In this document: positions 33,466 through 43,226 of the stretch, piece after piece
Layout of the letters: every line of letters starts with the position of its first letter
Numbering within the stretch: the first letter of the stretch is position 1
From: Candidatus Methylopumilus planktonicus
GTDB lineage: Bacteria; Pseudomonadota; Gammaproteobacteria; Burkholderiales; Methylophilaceae
NCBI RefSeq assembly: GCF_000981505.1
Contig: NZ_LN827929.1
Location: forward strand, 1,240,001-1,304,000
Direction of reading: 5' to 3'
DNA: 64,000 nt
Notes under the pieces: model-generated
Seen by the model: only the letters and a program-made list of their open reading frames with translations
The model's database searches: none
What the model was told of the DNA's origin: nothing
Program-made: the position numbers and the translations under genes

Positions 33466-34407
33466 ATGACAGATAAAATTAATATTCTTTTAGCTAACCC
33501 CCGTGGCTTTTGTGCGGGTGTTGAACGTGCCATACAAATCGTAGAAGAAGCGCTTATACAATATGGGAAGCCTATCTATGTGAGGCACGAGGTCGTTCAT
33601 AATCAATATGTCATCAATGATTTGAAAATAAAGGGTGCTATTTTTGTAGAAGATATTAATGATGTACCGAAGGGTGCACATGTGATTTTTAGTGCGCATG
33701 GTATTTCAAAGGTCATTCGCGAGGAAGCGAAGTTACGTGAACTAATTCCTATCGATGCGACCTGCCCATTAGTTACTAAAGTCCATGTAGAAGTAAACAA
33801 AATGCTTAATCAAGGTATGGATATTATTATGGTTGGGCACGAAGGCCATCCTGAAGTGGAAGGTACGATGGGTCAAGTCGAAAAACATCAAGCAAACCGA
33901 AAAATGTATTTAATCGAAACCATTGAAGATGTCTCGAGTTTGATTGTTGATCGTCCCGATAAACTGGCCTATGTCACTCAAACTACACTTTCAATTGACG
34001 ATACAAAAATAATAATCGACGCATTAAAAATCAAATACCCAAATATTCAGGGACCTAAAAGTGATGACATTTGTTATGCCACACAGAATAGGCAAGATGC
34101 AGTCAAGAAAATAAGTGGCCTTTGCGATCTTATTATTATTGTAGGCTCCAATAATAGTTCTAATTCAAGTCGCCTTAAAGAGTTGGCCCAAAGAGAAGGG
34201 GTAGAATCTTATCTGATTGATCATGAAGATTCACTTCAATCATCTTGGCTTCTCAATAAAAAAAATATTGGTATTTCTGCTGGGGCTTCCGCACCTGAGG
34301 AAAGCGTTAAAAATATTGTAAATAAAATTGAAAAACTTACAAAAGCATCTATTACTGAACTTTCAGGTATTGAAGAAAATATTATTTTTAAATTGCCTAA
34401 GATTTAA
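33466..34407 (+). CDS. ispH: 4-hydroxy-3-methylbut-2-enyl diphosphate reductase
   Basis: IspH catalyses the last step of the MEP isoprenoid route, making IPP and DMAPP with a [4Fe-4S] cluster. The 313 residues have three conserved cysteines: C16 in NPRGFCAGVERAI, one in IDATCPLVTKVH and one in SDDICYATQNRQ. The catalytic Glu motif is near GHEGHPEVEGTMGQ and TTLS follows. nudB starts 2 bases after the stop. Confidence 0.97.
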   Translation: MTDKINILLANPRGFCAGVERAIQIVEEALIQYGKPIYVRHEVVHNQYVINDLKIKGAIFVEDINDVPKGAHVIFSAHGISKVIREEAKLRELIPIDATCPLVTKVHVEVNKMLNQGMDIIMVGHEGHPEVEGTMGQVEKHQANRKMYLIETIEDVSSLIVDRPDKLAYVTQTTLSIDDTKIIIDALKIKYPNIQGPKSDDICYATQNRQDAVKKISGLCDLIIIVGSNNSSNSSRLKELAQREGVESYLIDHEDSLQSSWLLNKKNIGISAGASAPEESVKNIVNKIEKLTKASITELSGIEENIIFKLPKI

Positions 34408-34409
34408 AC

Positions 34410-34859
34410 ATGTCTTTCAAAAAACCTATTTCATCTCTTGTGCTAATTTATACAGAGGATTTTAAAGTACTTCTTATGGAGCGCGCTGACAAGAGAGCCT
34501 TCTGGCAATCTGTGACAGGAAGTTTGGAAGAAAATGAAACACCAATAGAGGCTGCAGCAAGAGAGGTTTTTGAAGAAACTGGTGTCAATACAAATCAATA
34601 CTTGCTCGAAGATTGGCACCTATCTCACGTCTATGAAATTTATGCCCATTGGCGATATCGTTATGCCCCAGATATCACGCACAATACAGAACATATTTTT
34701 GGTCTTAAACTTCCATCTGTCATTCCAATTAAACTATCAGAGCATGAGCATGTTCAATACCTATGGGTAGATTGGAAAGAAGCTATGGATAAAGTTTTCT
34801 CTTGGACTAATGTTGAGGCCATTAAAAAATTAGCCGAAATTCATCAACTAAAACTGTAA
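34410..34859 (+). CDS. nudB: dihydroneopterin triphosphate diphosphatase (Nudix)
   Basis: NudB removes pyrophosphate from dihydroneopterin triphosphate in folate synthesis. The 149-residue protein carries a full Nudix box starting at GSLEENETPIEAAAREV and ending FEETGV. The N-terminal SSLVLIYTEDFKVLLMERAD and the central WRYRYAPDITHNTEHIFGL match the NudB branch rather than general Nudix enzymes. It lies between ispH and nadA, separated from them by 2 and 12 bases. Confidence 0.9.
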   Translation: MSFKKPISSLVLIYTEDFKVLLMERADKRAFWQSVTGSLEENETPIEAAAREVFEETGVNTNQYLLEDWHLSHVYEIYAHWRYRYAPDITHNTEHIFGLKLPSVIPIKLSEHEHVQYLWVDWKEAMDKVFSWTNVEAIKKLAEIHQLKL

Positions 34860-34871
34860 AATAGATGGCCT

Positions 34872-35969
34872 ATGCAACTTGCTCAAATAAAATTTAATAC
34901 GTTTGAATCTATCAGCGATGAAGATTGCCAACAAAGAATTATTACAGCTAAAAATAAACTTGGCAAAAATTTAGTTATTTTAGGTCATCACTATCAGCAT
35001 GAGTCTGTTTATAGACATGCAGACTATACGGGTGACTCCCTTAAACTTTCTCGTGTTGTTGAGTCGCTTGACGCTAAATATATTGTGTTTTTAGGTGTGC
35101 ACTTTATGGCAGAAGTCGCTAATATTTTATCAAGACCTGACCAATTGACGATTCTTCCAGACTTAGCTGCAGGTTGCTCAATGGCAGACATGGCAAATTT
35201 AAGCAAAGTAGAAAGAAGCTACCGAGAGCTTTCAAAAGTACTTTCATTTGACGAGGTTGTCACTCCTGTCACTTATATTAATTCTGCAGCCGACCTTAAA
35301 GCTTTTTGTGGTGAACATGGGGGTATCGTTTGTACTTCAACGAATGCAACAAAAATTATTGAATGGTCATTTAAACAACGTGCAAAAGTTTTATTTTTTC
35401 CAGATCAAAATCTAGGTCGTTGGAGTGGTCACAAAATGGGTATCCCCTTAGATGAGATGCCTGTATGGGATCCAGATCTCCCACTTGGAGGTCTCACTGA
35501 GGCAGAGATTAAAAAAGCTAAGATCTTTTTATGGAAAGGTCATTGTGCAGTGCATCAAATGTTTCGCCTTCAAAACATTGAGCGCTTTAGACAAGAGCAT
35601 CCGGATGGCAAAGTAATCTCTCACCCTGAATGCCCCTTTGAAGTTTGTGCTCATTCGGATTATGTGGGATCGACTGAATATATTTTAAAAACTGTCACAG
35701 AGTCTCCTAAGGGTACTAAATGGTTGGTAGGTACTGAACTTAATTTAGTCAATCGCCTTGCAAATCAAATGAAAGCTGAAGACAAACTTGTGCAATTCAT
35801 GTCGCATGTCATTTGTGAATGTTCAACTATGGCGCGAATTGACCCTCAACATCTTGCATGGTGTTTAGAAAATATTGTAAATAATGAGCCGGTTAATATT
35901 ATTAAGGTGCCTGAAGATGAGGCGAAGTTAGCTAAACTTACCCTCGATCGTATGCTTCAGGTGTCATAA
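34872..35969 (+). CDS. nadA: quinolinate synthase
   Basis: NadA condenses iminoaspartate with dihydroxyacetone phosphate to quinolinate in NAD synthesis, using a [4Fe-4S] cluster. The 365 residues show NLVILGHHYQHESVY, VHFMAEVANILSRPDQ, the LAAGCSMADMA cysteine, FFPDQNLGRWSGHKMG, HPECPFEVCAHSDYVGSTEY and the third cluster cysteine near VICECSTMARID. No nadB or nadC is in the window. The HIT gene starts immediately after the stop. Confidence 0.96.
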   Translation: MQLAQIKFNTFESISDEDCQQRIITAKNKLGKNLVILGHHYQHESVYRHADYTGDSLKLSRVVESLDAKYIVFLGVHFMAEVANILSRPDQLTILPDLAAGCSMADMANLSKVERSYRELSKVLSFDEVVTPVTYINSAADLKAFCGEHGGIVCTSTNATKIIEWSFKQRAKVLFFPDQNLGRWSGHKMGIPLDEMPVWDPDLPLGGLTEAEIKKAKIFLWKGHCAVHQMFRLQNIERFRQEHPDGKVISHPECPFEVCAHSDYVGSTEYILKTVTESPKGTKWLVGTELNLVNRLANQMKAEDKLVQFMSHVICECSTMARIDPQHLAWCLENIVNNEPVNIIKVPEDEAKLAKLTLDRMLQVS

Positions 35970-36386
35970 ATGACCTCATGTACGATTTGTAATCTTATTG
36001 AGGGTGAAATCATCTGGAGCGACAACATCATTCGCGTTGTTCTTTTAGACCATCAAGATTACAGAGGTTACTGTCGTGTTGAATTGATTAGTCATACAAA
36101 AGAAATGACAGATTTGGATGAGGCGCTTCAATTTAAAGTCATGCGCTGCGTATTTAAAGTAGAAGAGGTTTTAAAAAAAATCTTTAGCCCTGAAAAAATT
36201 AACTTAGCAAGCTTAGGCAATAAAACGCCCCACATTCACTGGCATGTTATTCCTCGATTTAAAGAGGACCCGCACTTTCCAAATTCACATTGGGGAGAAA
36301 AGTTAAGAGAAGGCATGCATCAAGCTATATCAACAAAAGAAAAAAAAGACTTGATTCAATTATTAAGCCAATCCTTAGGCCAATAA
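35970..36386 (+). CDS. HIT family protein
   Basis: This 138-residue histidine-triad protein has the catalytic motif PHIHWHVIPRF (His-x-His-x-His). HIT proteins hydrolyse nucleotide conjugates such as aminoacyl- or sulfated AMP. Its substrate cannot be read from sequence. CTICNLIEGEIIWSD near the N-terminus has two cysteines that may bind zinc. It starts directly after nadA and overlaps the convergent ferredoxin-like gene by 12 bases. Confidence 0.88.
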   Translation: MTSCTICNLIEGEIIWSDNIIRVVLLDHQDYRGYCRVELISHTKEMTDLDEALQFKVMRCVFKVEEVLKKIFSPEKINLASLGNKTPHIHWHVIPRFKEDPHFPNSHWGEKLREGMHQAISTKEKKDLIQLLSQSLGQ

Positions 36387-36683
36387 GCGCGTTACTATTT
36401 TCCCTTGCTGAATGTGGCTTTTGATAATTTCGTCGATATCTTCCTCATCTATAAAGCGATACCAAGTAGCTTCCGGGTAAATTACAAGCAAAGGTCCTTC
36501 ACCACATCTATCAAAACAGCCTGCTCGATTAATTCTCACTTTTGATTCACCATTAAGATCAAACGATTTAATTTTTGCTTTCATATACATGAACATATTT
36601 TCAGCCCCTTTGTCAGAGCAACACGCCTCACCATCCTCGCGCTGATTTAGACAAAAGAAAATATGATATTTGTAATAATTCAT
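36375..36683 (-). CDS. thioredoxin-fold [2Fe-2S] ferredoxin-like protein
   Basis: The 102-residue protein has four candidate cluster cysteines: the FFCLNQR / GEACCSD group near the N-terminus and INRAGCFDRCGEGP in the middle. This is the pattern of the thioredoxin-like (2Fe-2S) ferredoxin family. VIYPEATWYRFIDEEDIDEII follows, as is usual. Such proteins are electron carriers of uncertain partner. It is last in a minus-strand run with tonB, starting one base before the tonB stop. Confidence 0.85.
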   Translation of the reverse strand: MNYYKYHIFFCLNQREDGEACCSDKGAENMFMYMKAKIKSFDLNGESKVRINRAGCFDRCGEGPLLVIYPEATWYRFIDEEDIDEIIKSHIQQGKIVTRLLA

Positions 36684-37559
36684 TTATTGGGATGACAAAT
36701 GTTCATCTTTCGTGAAAGTCCATGTTCTTGTAATGCTAAGTATATCAACTTCTTTTCGAATATCTTCAGGAAATGTTGCATAGGGAGCACCTAGTTCCAC
36801 AATTTTTTTAGCGGCTTCATCTAGAATTTTAAATCCTGAACTTTGATTAATCTCAATATTATCAATTCTTCCATCAGGCTTTAAAGAAACCGTCATCCTT
36901 AGTTGGCCTGAAAATTTCTTTTCACGAGCCTCTTCTGGATAATTCATATTACCTAAAGTTTCTACTTTTTGCCTCCATGCTTCGGCATAAAGCGCATATT
37001 TATATTCTTTGGTACGAGCACCAATATATTTTCGTCTAGGTTGTTTTTCAAAATTAGAGATTTGATTTGAAAGTGCTGCATCTGATGCACTAATTTCACT
37101 CGCACTTGCTAGAACATCTTCCTTGCTAATTGATTTATTGATAACTTTTGACTCTTTAGGCTGCTGAACTGCTTTAGGCTCATTCAATACTTGAACGTCT
37201 TTTTTTACAATTTTTTCTTGTGACAAACTTGAAGCTCTTCCTTCAACTGCTTGATTGCCACGATTATTTAACTGAAAAGTATTTTTATTTTCAGTGACAG
37301 TTGGTAGTGGTGTTTTTTTATGAATATCTTTTTCTGTGTTACCCCCCTTATCAGAATTACTTTGCGCTAGAACATCTGCATCTGTTTGATAGTTATCTTT
37401 AGAGTTTGTTAAAATAACTTCAATCTGAGAAAACTTATTTTGAAATGGTTTTATAGGCTTAAAATGTATGAGTTGGATCGCAAGGAAATGGAGCATAAAG
37501 GATAAAAGAATTGAAAGCTTAAGAATATTATTCTTATAGATACTTTCATCCATAGACAT
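36684..37559 (-). CDS. tonB: TonB family protein (energy transducer)
   Basis: TonB proteins couple the inner-membrane proton gradient to outer-membrane transport. The 291 residues have an N-terminal membrane helix (NILKLSILLSFMLHFLAIQL), a long polar linker rich in Lys, Glu, Ser and Asn, and a C-terminal TonB domain (MNYPEEAREKKFSGQLRMTV with DGRIDNIEINQSSGFKILDEA). No exbB/exbD or TonB-dependent receptor is nearby. It lies 3 bases downstream of mpl, so it may have a wall-linked or general role. Confidence 0.85.
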   Translation of the reverse strand: MSMDESIYKNNILKLSILLSFMLHFLAIQLIHFKPIKPFQNKFSQIEVILTNSKDNYQTDADVLAQSNSDKGGNTEKDIHKKTPLPTVTENKNTFQLNNRGNQAVEGRASSLSQEKIVKKDVQVLNEPKAVQQPKESKVINKSISKEDVLASASEISASDAALSNQISNFEKQPRRKYIGARTKEYKYALYAEAWRQKVETLGNMNYPEEAREKKFSGQLRMTVSLKPDGRIDNIEINQSSGFKILDEAAKKIVELGAPYATFPEDIRKEVDILSITRTWTFTKDEHLSSQ

Positions 37560-37562
37560 AGA

Positions 37563-38927
37563 TTAAAACAATCCCTTTAATAGGGTTTGATGAATATCGT
37601 TAAAACTGCCATTACTCATCACAAGTATATGGTCTCCTGGTTTAGTCTCTTTTAAAATAGCTTCAACAAAAATTTGCATGTCTTGTCCTACAAATGATTT
37701 ATTTTTTATAGGTGCTAAAGCTTCTTCGGCATTCCAAGTTAATTTCTCACCATAACAAAATACTTGATCTGCATCTTTTAAACTTTCGGGTAGCGCGCTT
37801 TTCATCGTGCCTAATTTCATTGTATTAGATCTTGGCTCTAGGACTGCAATAATTCTCGCTTTGCCAACTTTAGCTCGTAATCCTGCGAGGGTTGTTGATA
37901 TCGCTGCTGGATGATGAGCAAAATCATCATAAATTGTAATACCATTTTTTTTACCGATACATTCCATTCTACGTTTTACATTTTTAAATGTTTGTAACGC
38001 TTCTATCGCATCTTCTAACGAAACACCGACGTGGTGAGAAGCCGCAATCGCGGCTAATGCATTCATACGATTATGATGGCCTAAAAGATCCCAAGATAAA
38101 GCACCTATCAATTTACCAAGATTTAAGACTTCAAAAGACTGATCTTGATTAACTTTACCAACTGATAAGCCTTGCTTACTCCCGATATAAACTTTTTCAG
38201 ACCAGCAACCTTTTTCAATCACTCTTTTTAAACTGTCTTCTTCATCATTAATAATGACGCGTCCGATACCGGGTACCATACGCACCATATGATGAAATTG
38301 AGTTTCAATCGCATGAAGATCAGGAAAAATATCTGCATGATCATATTCAAGATTATTTAATATCGCAGTCTTTGGGTGATAATGAACAAACTTAGAGCGT
38401 TTATCAAAAAAAGCTGTGTCATATTCATCTGCTTCAATCACAAAGAAGGGTGAGGTTTCATTCGATTTATTTTTTTGCGGTAAACGAGCTGAACCATCAA
38501 AATTGAGTGGTACGCCACCAATAAGAAATCCTGGTGCATAACCATTAAATTCTAAAATCCAGGCAAGCATGGATGTTGTGGTTGTTTTACCATGTGTCCC
38601 TGCAACTGCAAGTACCCATTTGTCCTTTAGAATCGCCTCATAAAGCCATTGCGGTCCTGATATATAAGGCAAGCCTTGATTCATAATTTCTTCCATCAAA
38701 GGATTGCCACGTGATACCACATTACCAATTACATAGAGATCTGGCTTTAATGCAGTTTGTTTTTTATCAAAACCTTCGATGAGTTCAATGCCAATACTTT
38801 GTAATTGAGTGCTCATAGGTGGATAGACATTCGTATCGCAACCTGTTACTCGATACCCTGAAGCTTTGGCTAAGGATGCTATACCACCCATAAATGTTCC
38901 GCAAATACCTAGGATATGAATGTGCAT
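37563..38927 (-). CDS. mpl: UDP-MurNAc : tripeptide ligase Mpl
   Basis: Mpl reattaches recovered L-Ala-gamma-D-Glu-meso-DAP to UDP-MurNAc in peptidoglycan recycling. The 454-residue Mur-ligase protein starts with MHIHILGICGTFMGGIASLAK, which is diagnostic of Mpl rather than MurC. It has the ATP loop AGTHGKTTTTSMLAW, the ENYDTAFFDKRSKF-like region (EADEYDTAFFDKRSKF) and FAHHPAAISTTL. Recycling is completed here by an AmpG-like permease and MltA. It lies 5 bases downstream of metH. Confidence 0.95.
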   Translation of the reverse strand: MHIHILGICGTFMGGIASLAKASGYRVTGCDTNVYPPMSTQLQSIGIELIEGFDKKQTALKPDLYVIGNVVSRGNPLMEEIMNQGLPYISGPQWLYEAILKDKWVLAVAGTHGKTTTTSMLAWILEFNGYAPGFLIGGVPLNFDGSARLPQKNKSNETSPFFVIEADEYDTAFFDKRSKFVHYHPKTAILNNLEYDHADIFPDLHAIETQFHHMVRMVPGIGRVIINDEEDSLKRVIEKGCWSEKVYIGSKQGLSVGKVNQDQSFEVLNLGKLIGALSWDLLGHHNRMNALAAIAASHHVGVSLEDAIEALQTFKNVKRRMECIGKKNGITIYDDFAHHPAAISTTLAGLRAKVGKARIIAVLEPRSNTMKLGTMKSALPESLKDADQVFCYGEKLTWNAEEALAPIKNKSFVGQDMQIFVEAILKETKPGDHILVMSNGSFNDIHQTLLKGLF

Positions 38928-38932
38928 TTTTT

Positions 38933-41900
38933 TTATGATAAATTAGGTGCCAACCATTTTTTTAAATATTCAATCGATACATCGCGACGCTTAGCCATAT
39001 CTTTTAATTGGTCATCCCCAATTTTATCAACGCTAAAATATTGCGCTTCTGGATGTGCAAAATAAAAACCTGACACGGAAGCAGCAGGTGTCATCGCGAA
39101 TGAATCGGTAAGATGCATATCGATTTCATCTAATCTTAGATGCGTAAAAATGTCTTTTTTAACCGTATGATCTGGACATGAAGGATAACCAGGTGCAGGA
39201 CGAATACCCTTATAAGCTTCTTTAACAAGGCCTTCTTTATCTAAATTTTCTTCTGCTGCATAACCCCACAAATCTTTTCTTACTCGCTCATGCATATACT
39301 CAGCAAATGCTTCAGCTAAACGGTCAGCTAAGGATTTAAACATAATACTACTGTAATCATCATTTTTAGTTTGAAATTCTTTTTCATATTTTTCCATGCC
39401 TAACCCACTCGTCACTGCGAAGACACCGATGTAATCTTTTATACCTGAGGATTTAGGCGCAATAAAATCTGATAAGCACTGATTGGGTTTTTGTTCATTA
39501 TTTACTGTGGGTTTTTCAGATTGCTGTCTTAAGCCATAGTATGTAAATAAATTTTTAGTGCGTGACTCATCTTCATAAATTTCGATGTCATCATCAACAC
39601 TATTAGCTGGATAAAAAGCCACCACACCATTAGCCATGAGCGCTCGATTATTGATGAGTTTTGTGAGCATAGTTTGTGCTTCATTGAAAACTTGTGTCGC
39701 ACTTTTCCCCACAATAGGATCATTTAATATCGCCGGATAAAAGCCAACCAAATCCCAAGTCTGAAAGAATGGGCTCCAATCGATATAAGGTGCAATTAAA
39801 TTGAGATCAATATTTTTAAATGCACGTTTACCAATAAATTTTGGTACTTTAGGTGTATATGTTTTATCAAATTGAAGTTTTGATTTATTAAGTCTTGCTT
39901 CTTCAAGCGATAATAATTTCACACCTTTTTTATTGGCATGTTGTTCGCGTGCGCGTGCATAATCTTTTTCAATATCAAGAATATATTGATCTTTTTGTTC
40001 AGGCGTTAAAAGAGATTGCATGATTGCTACAGATCTTGATGCATCAGGCACGTAAATGACTGGGCCATCATAATGAGGCGCAATCTTTACCGCGGTGTGA
40101 GCTCGTGAGGTTGTAGCACCCCCTATAAGAAGTGGCGTTTTTAACCCTCTAAAGTGAGGGTCTCGCTGCATTTCTTTTGCGACATGTGTCATTTCTTCCA
40201 ATGATGGCGTAATAAGTCCAGACAAACCAATAATGTCAACATTCTCTTTTTTAGCCATCTCTAAAATTTCTGTGCATGGCACCATCACACCCATATTAAT
40301 GACTTCGAAGTTATTACATTGCAAAACTACTGATACAATATTTTTACCGATGTCATGCACGTCACCTTTCACTGTGGCAATGAGCATTTTGCCTTTAGGT
40401 TTTGAAACGACTCCGGTTCTTTTTTCTTCTAATTTTTTTTCTTCTTCAATAAAAGGCACTAAATGAGCGACGGCTTGCTTCATCACTCTCGCAGATTTAA
40501 CCACTTGCGGTAAAAACATTTTACCTTGGGCAAACAAATCGCCAACCACATTCATACCATCCATTAATGGGCCTTCAATGACATGAATAGGTCTCCCTTC
40601 TTTTTGTATTGTTTCTAATCGCGCTTCTTCAGTATCCTCTAAAATAAAATCAGTAATGCCGTGGACCAGCGCATATTCAAGTCTTTTATGGTTACTCATT
40701 GGTTCAGTATCTGTCCCTCGCCAGTTGAGTGTTTGAACTTCTTTTTTACCCCCTTTTAAGGTGCCGGCAATTTCGATCATTCTATCTGTAGCATCGAGTC
40801 TTCGATTAAGCACAACGTCCTCAACACGCTCTTTAAGTTCAGGATCTAGATCGTCATAGACACCCATCATGCCTGCATTGACAATCCCCATAGATAACCC
40901 AGCTTTGATTGCATGATATAAGAAAACTGTGTGAATCGCCTCGCGAGCTGCATCATTCCCTCTAAAGCTAAAACTGACGTTGGATACACCGCCTGAAATT
41001 TTTGCATGTGGAAGATTTTCTTTAATCCATCTCGTAGCGTTAATAAAATCAACCGCATAATTATTATGTTCCTCAATGCCTGTTGCAACAGCGAAGATAT
41101 TGGGATCAAAAATTATATCCTCAGGAAGAAAATGTATCTTTGATGTTAATAAGTCATAACCATGTTTACAAATTTCTATCTTTCTTTGGTATGTATCAGC
41201 CTGACCTTTTTCATCAAATGCCATAACGATCACTGCCGCACCGTAGCGTTGACATAATTGTGCTTGACGAATAAATTCAGTCTCACCTTCTTTTAGTGAA
41301 ATTGAATTAACAATTGCTTTGCCTTGTACACAACGCAATCCTGCTTCAATGACTTCCCACTTGGATGAATCAATCATGATGGGAATCCTGGCTATGTCAG
41401 GTTCAGAGGCGACCAAATTTAAAAAATACCTCATGGCTTTTAATGCATCAAGCATGCCCTCATCCATATTGATATCAATGATTTGTGCACCATTTTCCAC
41501 TTGCTGTCGCGCTACTGATAGCGCCTCATCATATTTTTCATTAATGATTAAATTTGCAAATACCTTTGAGCCTGTCACATTCGTTCGTTCACCCACATTC
41601 ACAAATAAGGAATCATCTCTAATTAAGAATGATTCGAGCCCTGAAAGTCTAGTCACACTTTCCACGTTTGGAATTTCGCGAGGTTTGATATTTTGTATTT
41701 CATCCACAATTGCCTTGATATGCTCAGGCGTTGTGCCGCAACATCCTCCTGCAATATTGACAAAACCACTCATCGCAAAATCTTTAAGTAAGGATGAAGT
41801 ATCTTTGGGGGTTTCATCAAAACCTGTATCTGACATAGGATTGGGTAAGCCTGCATTGGGATAAATACAAGTATAAGTGTCTGCAATTTTAGACAATTCT

Positions 41901-42715
41901 TCAGCGTATGGCCGCATGAGTGCCGCCCCTAACGCGCAGTTTAAACCGATCGTCAAAGGCTTTGCATGTCGCACTGAATTCCAAAAAGCTTCCACTGTTT
42001 GTCCTGATAAAATACGACCTGACGCATCTGTTACTGTGCCAGATAACATAATCGGCAAACGTAATTTGTTTTCTTCAAAATATGTTTCGATTGCAAAAAG
42101 AGCAGCTTTGCAATTCAAGGTATCAAAAATCGTTTCAACTAAAAGAATGTCAACGCCACCTTCAACCAAGGCTTTCACTTGATTAAGATAACTATTTTTT
42201 AATTCTTCAAATGTAATATTACGCACTCCAGGATCATTTACATCGGGTGAGATCGATGCAGTTTTAGGGGTAGGGCCAACAGCACCTGCTACAAATCTCG
42301 GTCTATCTTGAGTTGAAAATTTTTCCACCGCTTGGCGCGCTAATTTGGCTGATGCCACATTCATTTCATAGGCTAAATCTGACATTGAATAATCGTCTTG
42401 CGCTATTTCTGTTGCACCAAAAGTATTAGTTTCAATAATGTCAGAGCCTGCTTCTAAATAAGCTTCGTGAATACTTTGAATGATTTGAGGTTGAGTGAGG
42501 CTCAATAACTCGTTGTTGCCTTTAAGGAATAATTCTCGCTGTCCTTTTGGCGCTGAAAATTTTGCAAAACGACCATCACTACCCCCGCGATAATCCTCTT
42601 CCGTGAGTTTATGTTGTTGAATCATGGTCCCCATGGCACCATCCATAAATAGAATTCGCTCAGCCAAAAGCTTTCTTAATATTTTTTCTTGATCAGTCAT
42701 GAAGTCCTGTGACAT
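38933..42715 (-). CDS. metH: cobalamin-dependent methionine synthase
   Basis: MetH transfers a methyl group from methyl-tetrahydrofolate to homocysteine via cobalamin. All four modules are visible in 1260 residues: the homocysteine domain (about 1-340; [22 protein letters not shown] zinc site), the folate domain (about 360-640; [14 protein letters not shown]), the B12 domain (about 660-900; [15 protein letters not shown] with the cobalt-ligand His) and the activation domain (about 930-1260; [12 protein letters not shown]). It starts just after a strong hairpin at 42732-42765. No metE is seen, and no cobalamin synthesis genes lie in this window. Confidence 0.97.
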   Translation of the reverse strand: MSQDFMTDQEKILRKLLAERILFMDGAMGTMIQQHKLTEEDYRGGSDGRFAKFSAPKGQRELFLKGNNELLSLTQPQIIQSIHEAYLEAGSDIIETNTFGATEIAQDDYSMSDLAYEMNVASAKLARQAVEKFSTQDRPRFVAGAVGPTPKTASISPDVNDPGVRNITFEELKNSYLNQVKALVEGGVDILLVETIFDTLNCKAALFAIETYFEENKLRLPIMLSGTVTDASGRILSGQTVEAFWNSVRHAKPLTIGLNCALGAALMRPYAEELSKIADTYTCIYPNAGLPNPMSDTGFDETPKDTSSLLKDFAMSGFVNIAGGCCGTTPEHIKAIVDEIQNIKPREIPNVESVTRLSGLESFLIRDDSLFVNVGERTNVTGSKVFANLIINEKYDEALSVARQQVENGAQIIDINMDEGMLDALKAMRYFLNLVASEPDIARIPIMIDSSKWEVIEAGLRCVQGKAIVNSISLKEGETEFIRQAQLCQRYGAAVIVMAFDEKGQADTYQRKIEICKHGYDLLTSKIHFLPEDIIFDPNIFAVATGIEEHNNYAVDFINATRWIKENLPHAKISGGVSNVSFSFRGNDAAREAIHTVFLYHAIKAGLSMGIVNAGMMGVYDDLDPELKERVEDVVLNRRLDATDRMIEIAGTLKGGKKEVQTLNWRGTDTEPMSNHKRLEYALVHGITDFILEDTEEARLETIQKEGRPIHVIEGPLMDGMNVVGDLFAQGKMFLPQVVKSARVMKQAVAHLVPFIEEEKKLEEKRTGVVSKPKGKMLIATVKGDVHDIGKNIVSVVLQCNNFEVINMGVMVPCTEILEMAKKENVDIIGLSGLITPSLEEMTHVAKEMQRDPHFRGLKTPLLIGGATTSRAHTAVKIAPHYDGPVIYVPDASRSVAIMQSLLTPEQKDQYILDIEKDYARAREQHANKKGVKLLSLEEARLNKSKLQFDKTYTPKVPKFIGKRAFKNIDLNLIAPYIDWSPFFQTWDLVGFYPAILNDPIVGKSATQVFNEAQTMLTKLINNRALMANGVVAFYPANSVDDDIEIYEDESRTKNLFTYYGLRQQSEKPTVNNEQKPNQCLSDFIAPKSSGIKDYIGVFAVTSGLGMEKYEKEFQTKNDDYSSIMFKSLADRLAEAFAEYMHERVRKDLWGYAAEENLDKEGLVKEAYKGIRPAPGYPSCPDHTVKKDIFTHLRLDEIDMHLTDSFAMTPAASVSGFYFAHPEAQYFSVDKIGDDQLKDMAKRRDVSIEYLKKWLAPNLS

Positions 42716-42731
42716 TAATTTTTTAAAGATG

Positions 42732-42765
42732 TGTTACGCATATCTGATATGCATAGAGTGTAACA
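42732..42765 (-). promoter_or_regulatory. two-part stem-loop in the metH leader
   Basis: Between ubiK and metH a 6-base outer stem (TGTTAC / GTAACA) encloses an inner 6-base stem (GCATAT / ATATGC) with a CTG loop. A 7-base bulge lies on one side only (42753-42759). It ends 16 bases upstream of the metH ATG. No U-run follows on the minus strand, so it is not an obvious terminator for ubiK. It could be a leader structure or a protein-binding palindrome. It does not resemble a cobalamin riboswitch, which would need far more sequence. Confidence 0.4.
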
Positions 42766-42781
42766 AGAACCCAAAAGGTCA

Positions 42782-43018
42782 TTATTTTTTACGCGCCTCA
42801 ATCTCGTATAGTTTCTTTTCTAACTCTTCTAATTTTTGACGGGTACGCTTTAAGACTTCCGTTTGAACATCAAACTCTTCTCGAGTTACAAGCTCCATTT
42901 TAGTGAACATGCCCTTTAATAGTGCATCGATATTCTTTTCAATATCAGGCAAGGGTGAATCTTTCACTATCTCTCTGATTTTATTAGATATTTCGTTTAA
43001 TTTTTCATTATTTAGCAT
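42782..43018 (-). CDS. ubiK: UbiK / BMFP-domain ubiquinone accessory factor
   Basis: UbiK is a small coiled-coil factor that assists late steps of ubiquinone synthesis at the membrane. The 78-residue protein ends in a long predicted coiled coil (VQTEVLKRTRQKLEELEKKL, then YEIEARKK), preceded by an amphipathic N-terminal helix (LNEISNKIREIVKDS). This matches the YqiC/BMFP family. In beta- and gammaproteobacteria it often lies near the glnK region, as here. It is divergent from the porin gene. Confidence 0.85.
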   Translation of the reverse strand: MLNNEKLNEISNKIREIVKDSPLPDIEKNIDALLKGMFTKMELVTREEFDVQTEVLKRTRQKLEELEKKLYEIEARKK

Positions 43019-43059
43019 GATAAATTTCCTTATGATTCAAGAGTTTATCAGATTTAAAG

Positions 43060-43072
43060 GCACATTAAGTGC
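43060..43072 (+). promoter_or_regulatory. possible NtrC-type enhancer site
   Basis: GCACATTAAGTGC is a perfect inverted repeat of GCAC and GTGC with five bases between the arms. It lies about 66 bases before the sigma-54 -24 element. NtrC sites share these arms but usually have seven bases between them (TGCAC-N7-GTGCA), so the spacing is off. Position and arm sequence make it a candidate only. Confidence 0.35.
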
Positions 43073-43137
43073 ATACAGACCTATTGCTATCTAAGGTGGT
43101 ATTTACTAACTCATTGATTTTAATATAATAAGTAAGT

Positions 43138-43153
43138 TGGCACGGTAATTGCT
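43138..43153 (+). promoter_or_regulatory. sigma-54 (RpoN) promoter of the porin-glnK-amtB operon
   Basis: TGGCACGGTAATTGCT matches the -24/-12 consensus TGGCAC-N5-TTGCW exactly, with GG (43139-43140) and GC (43151-43152) separated by the required ten bases. Transcription would start near 43164, leaving a leader of about 60 bases before the porin ATG at 43227. Nitrogen-controlled glnK-amtB operons commonly use sigma-54 with NtrC, so function and sequence agree. Confidence 0.85.
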
Positions 43154-43226
43154 TATATTATTGTGTGAATATAAAAATAACTAATCACATTATTTTCAGG
43201 AAATTTTTACTTAAGGGAGTTTTAAA

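Noticed and set aside
40233..42182. Long open frames antisense to metH (for example 41319-41864 on the plus strand).
   Set aside because: They are shadows of a strongly conserved gene, with no ribosome sites and unlikely amino-acid composition.
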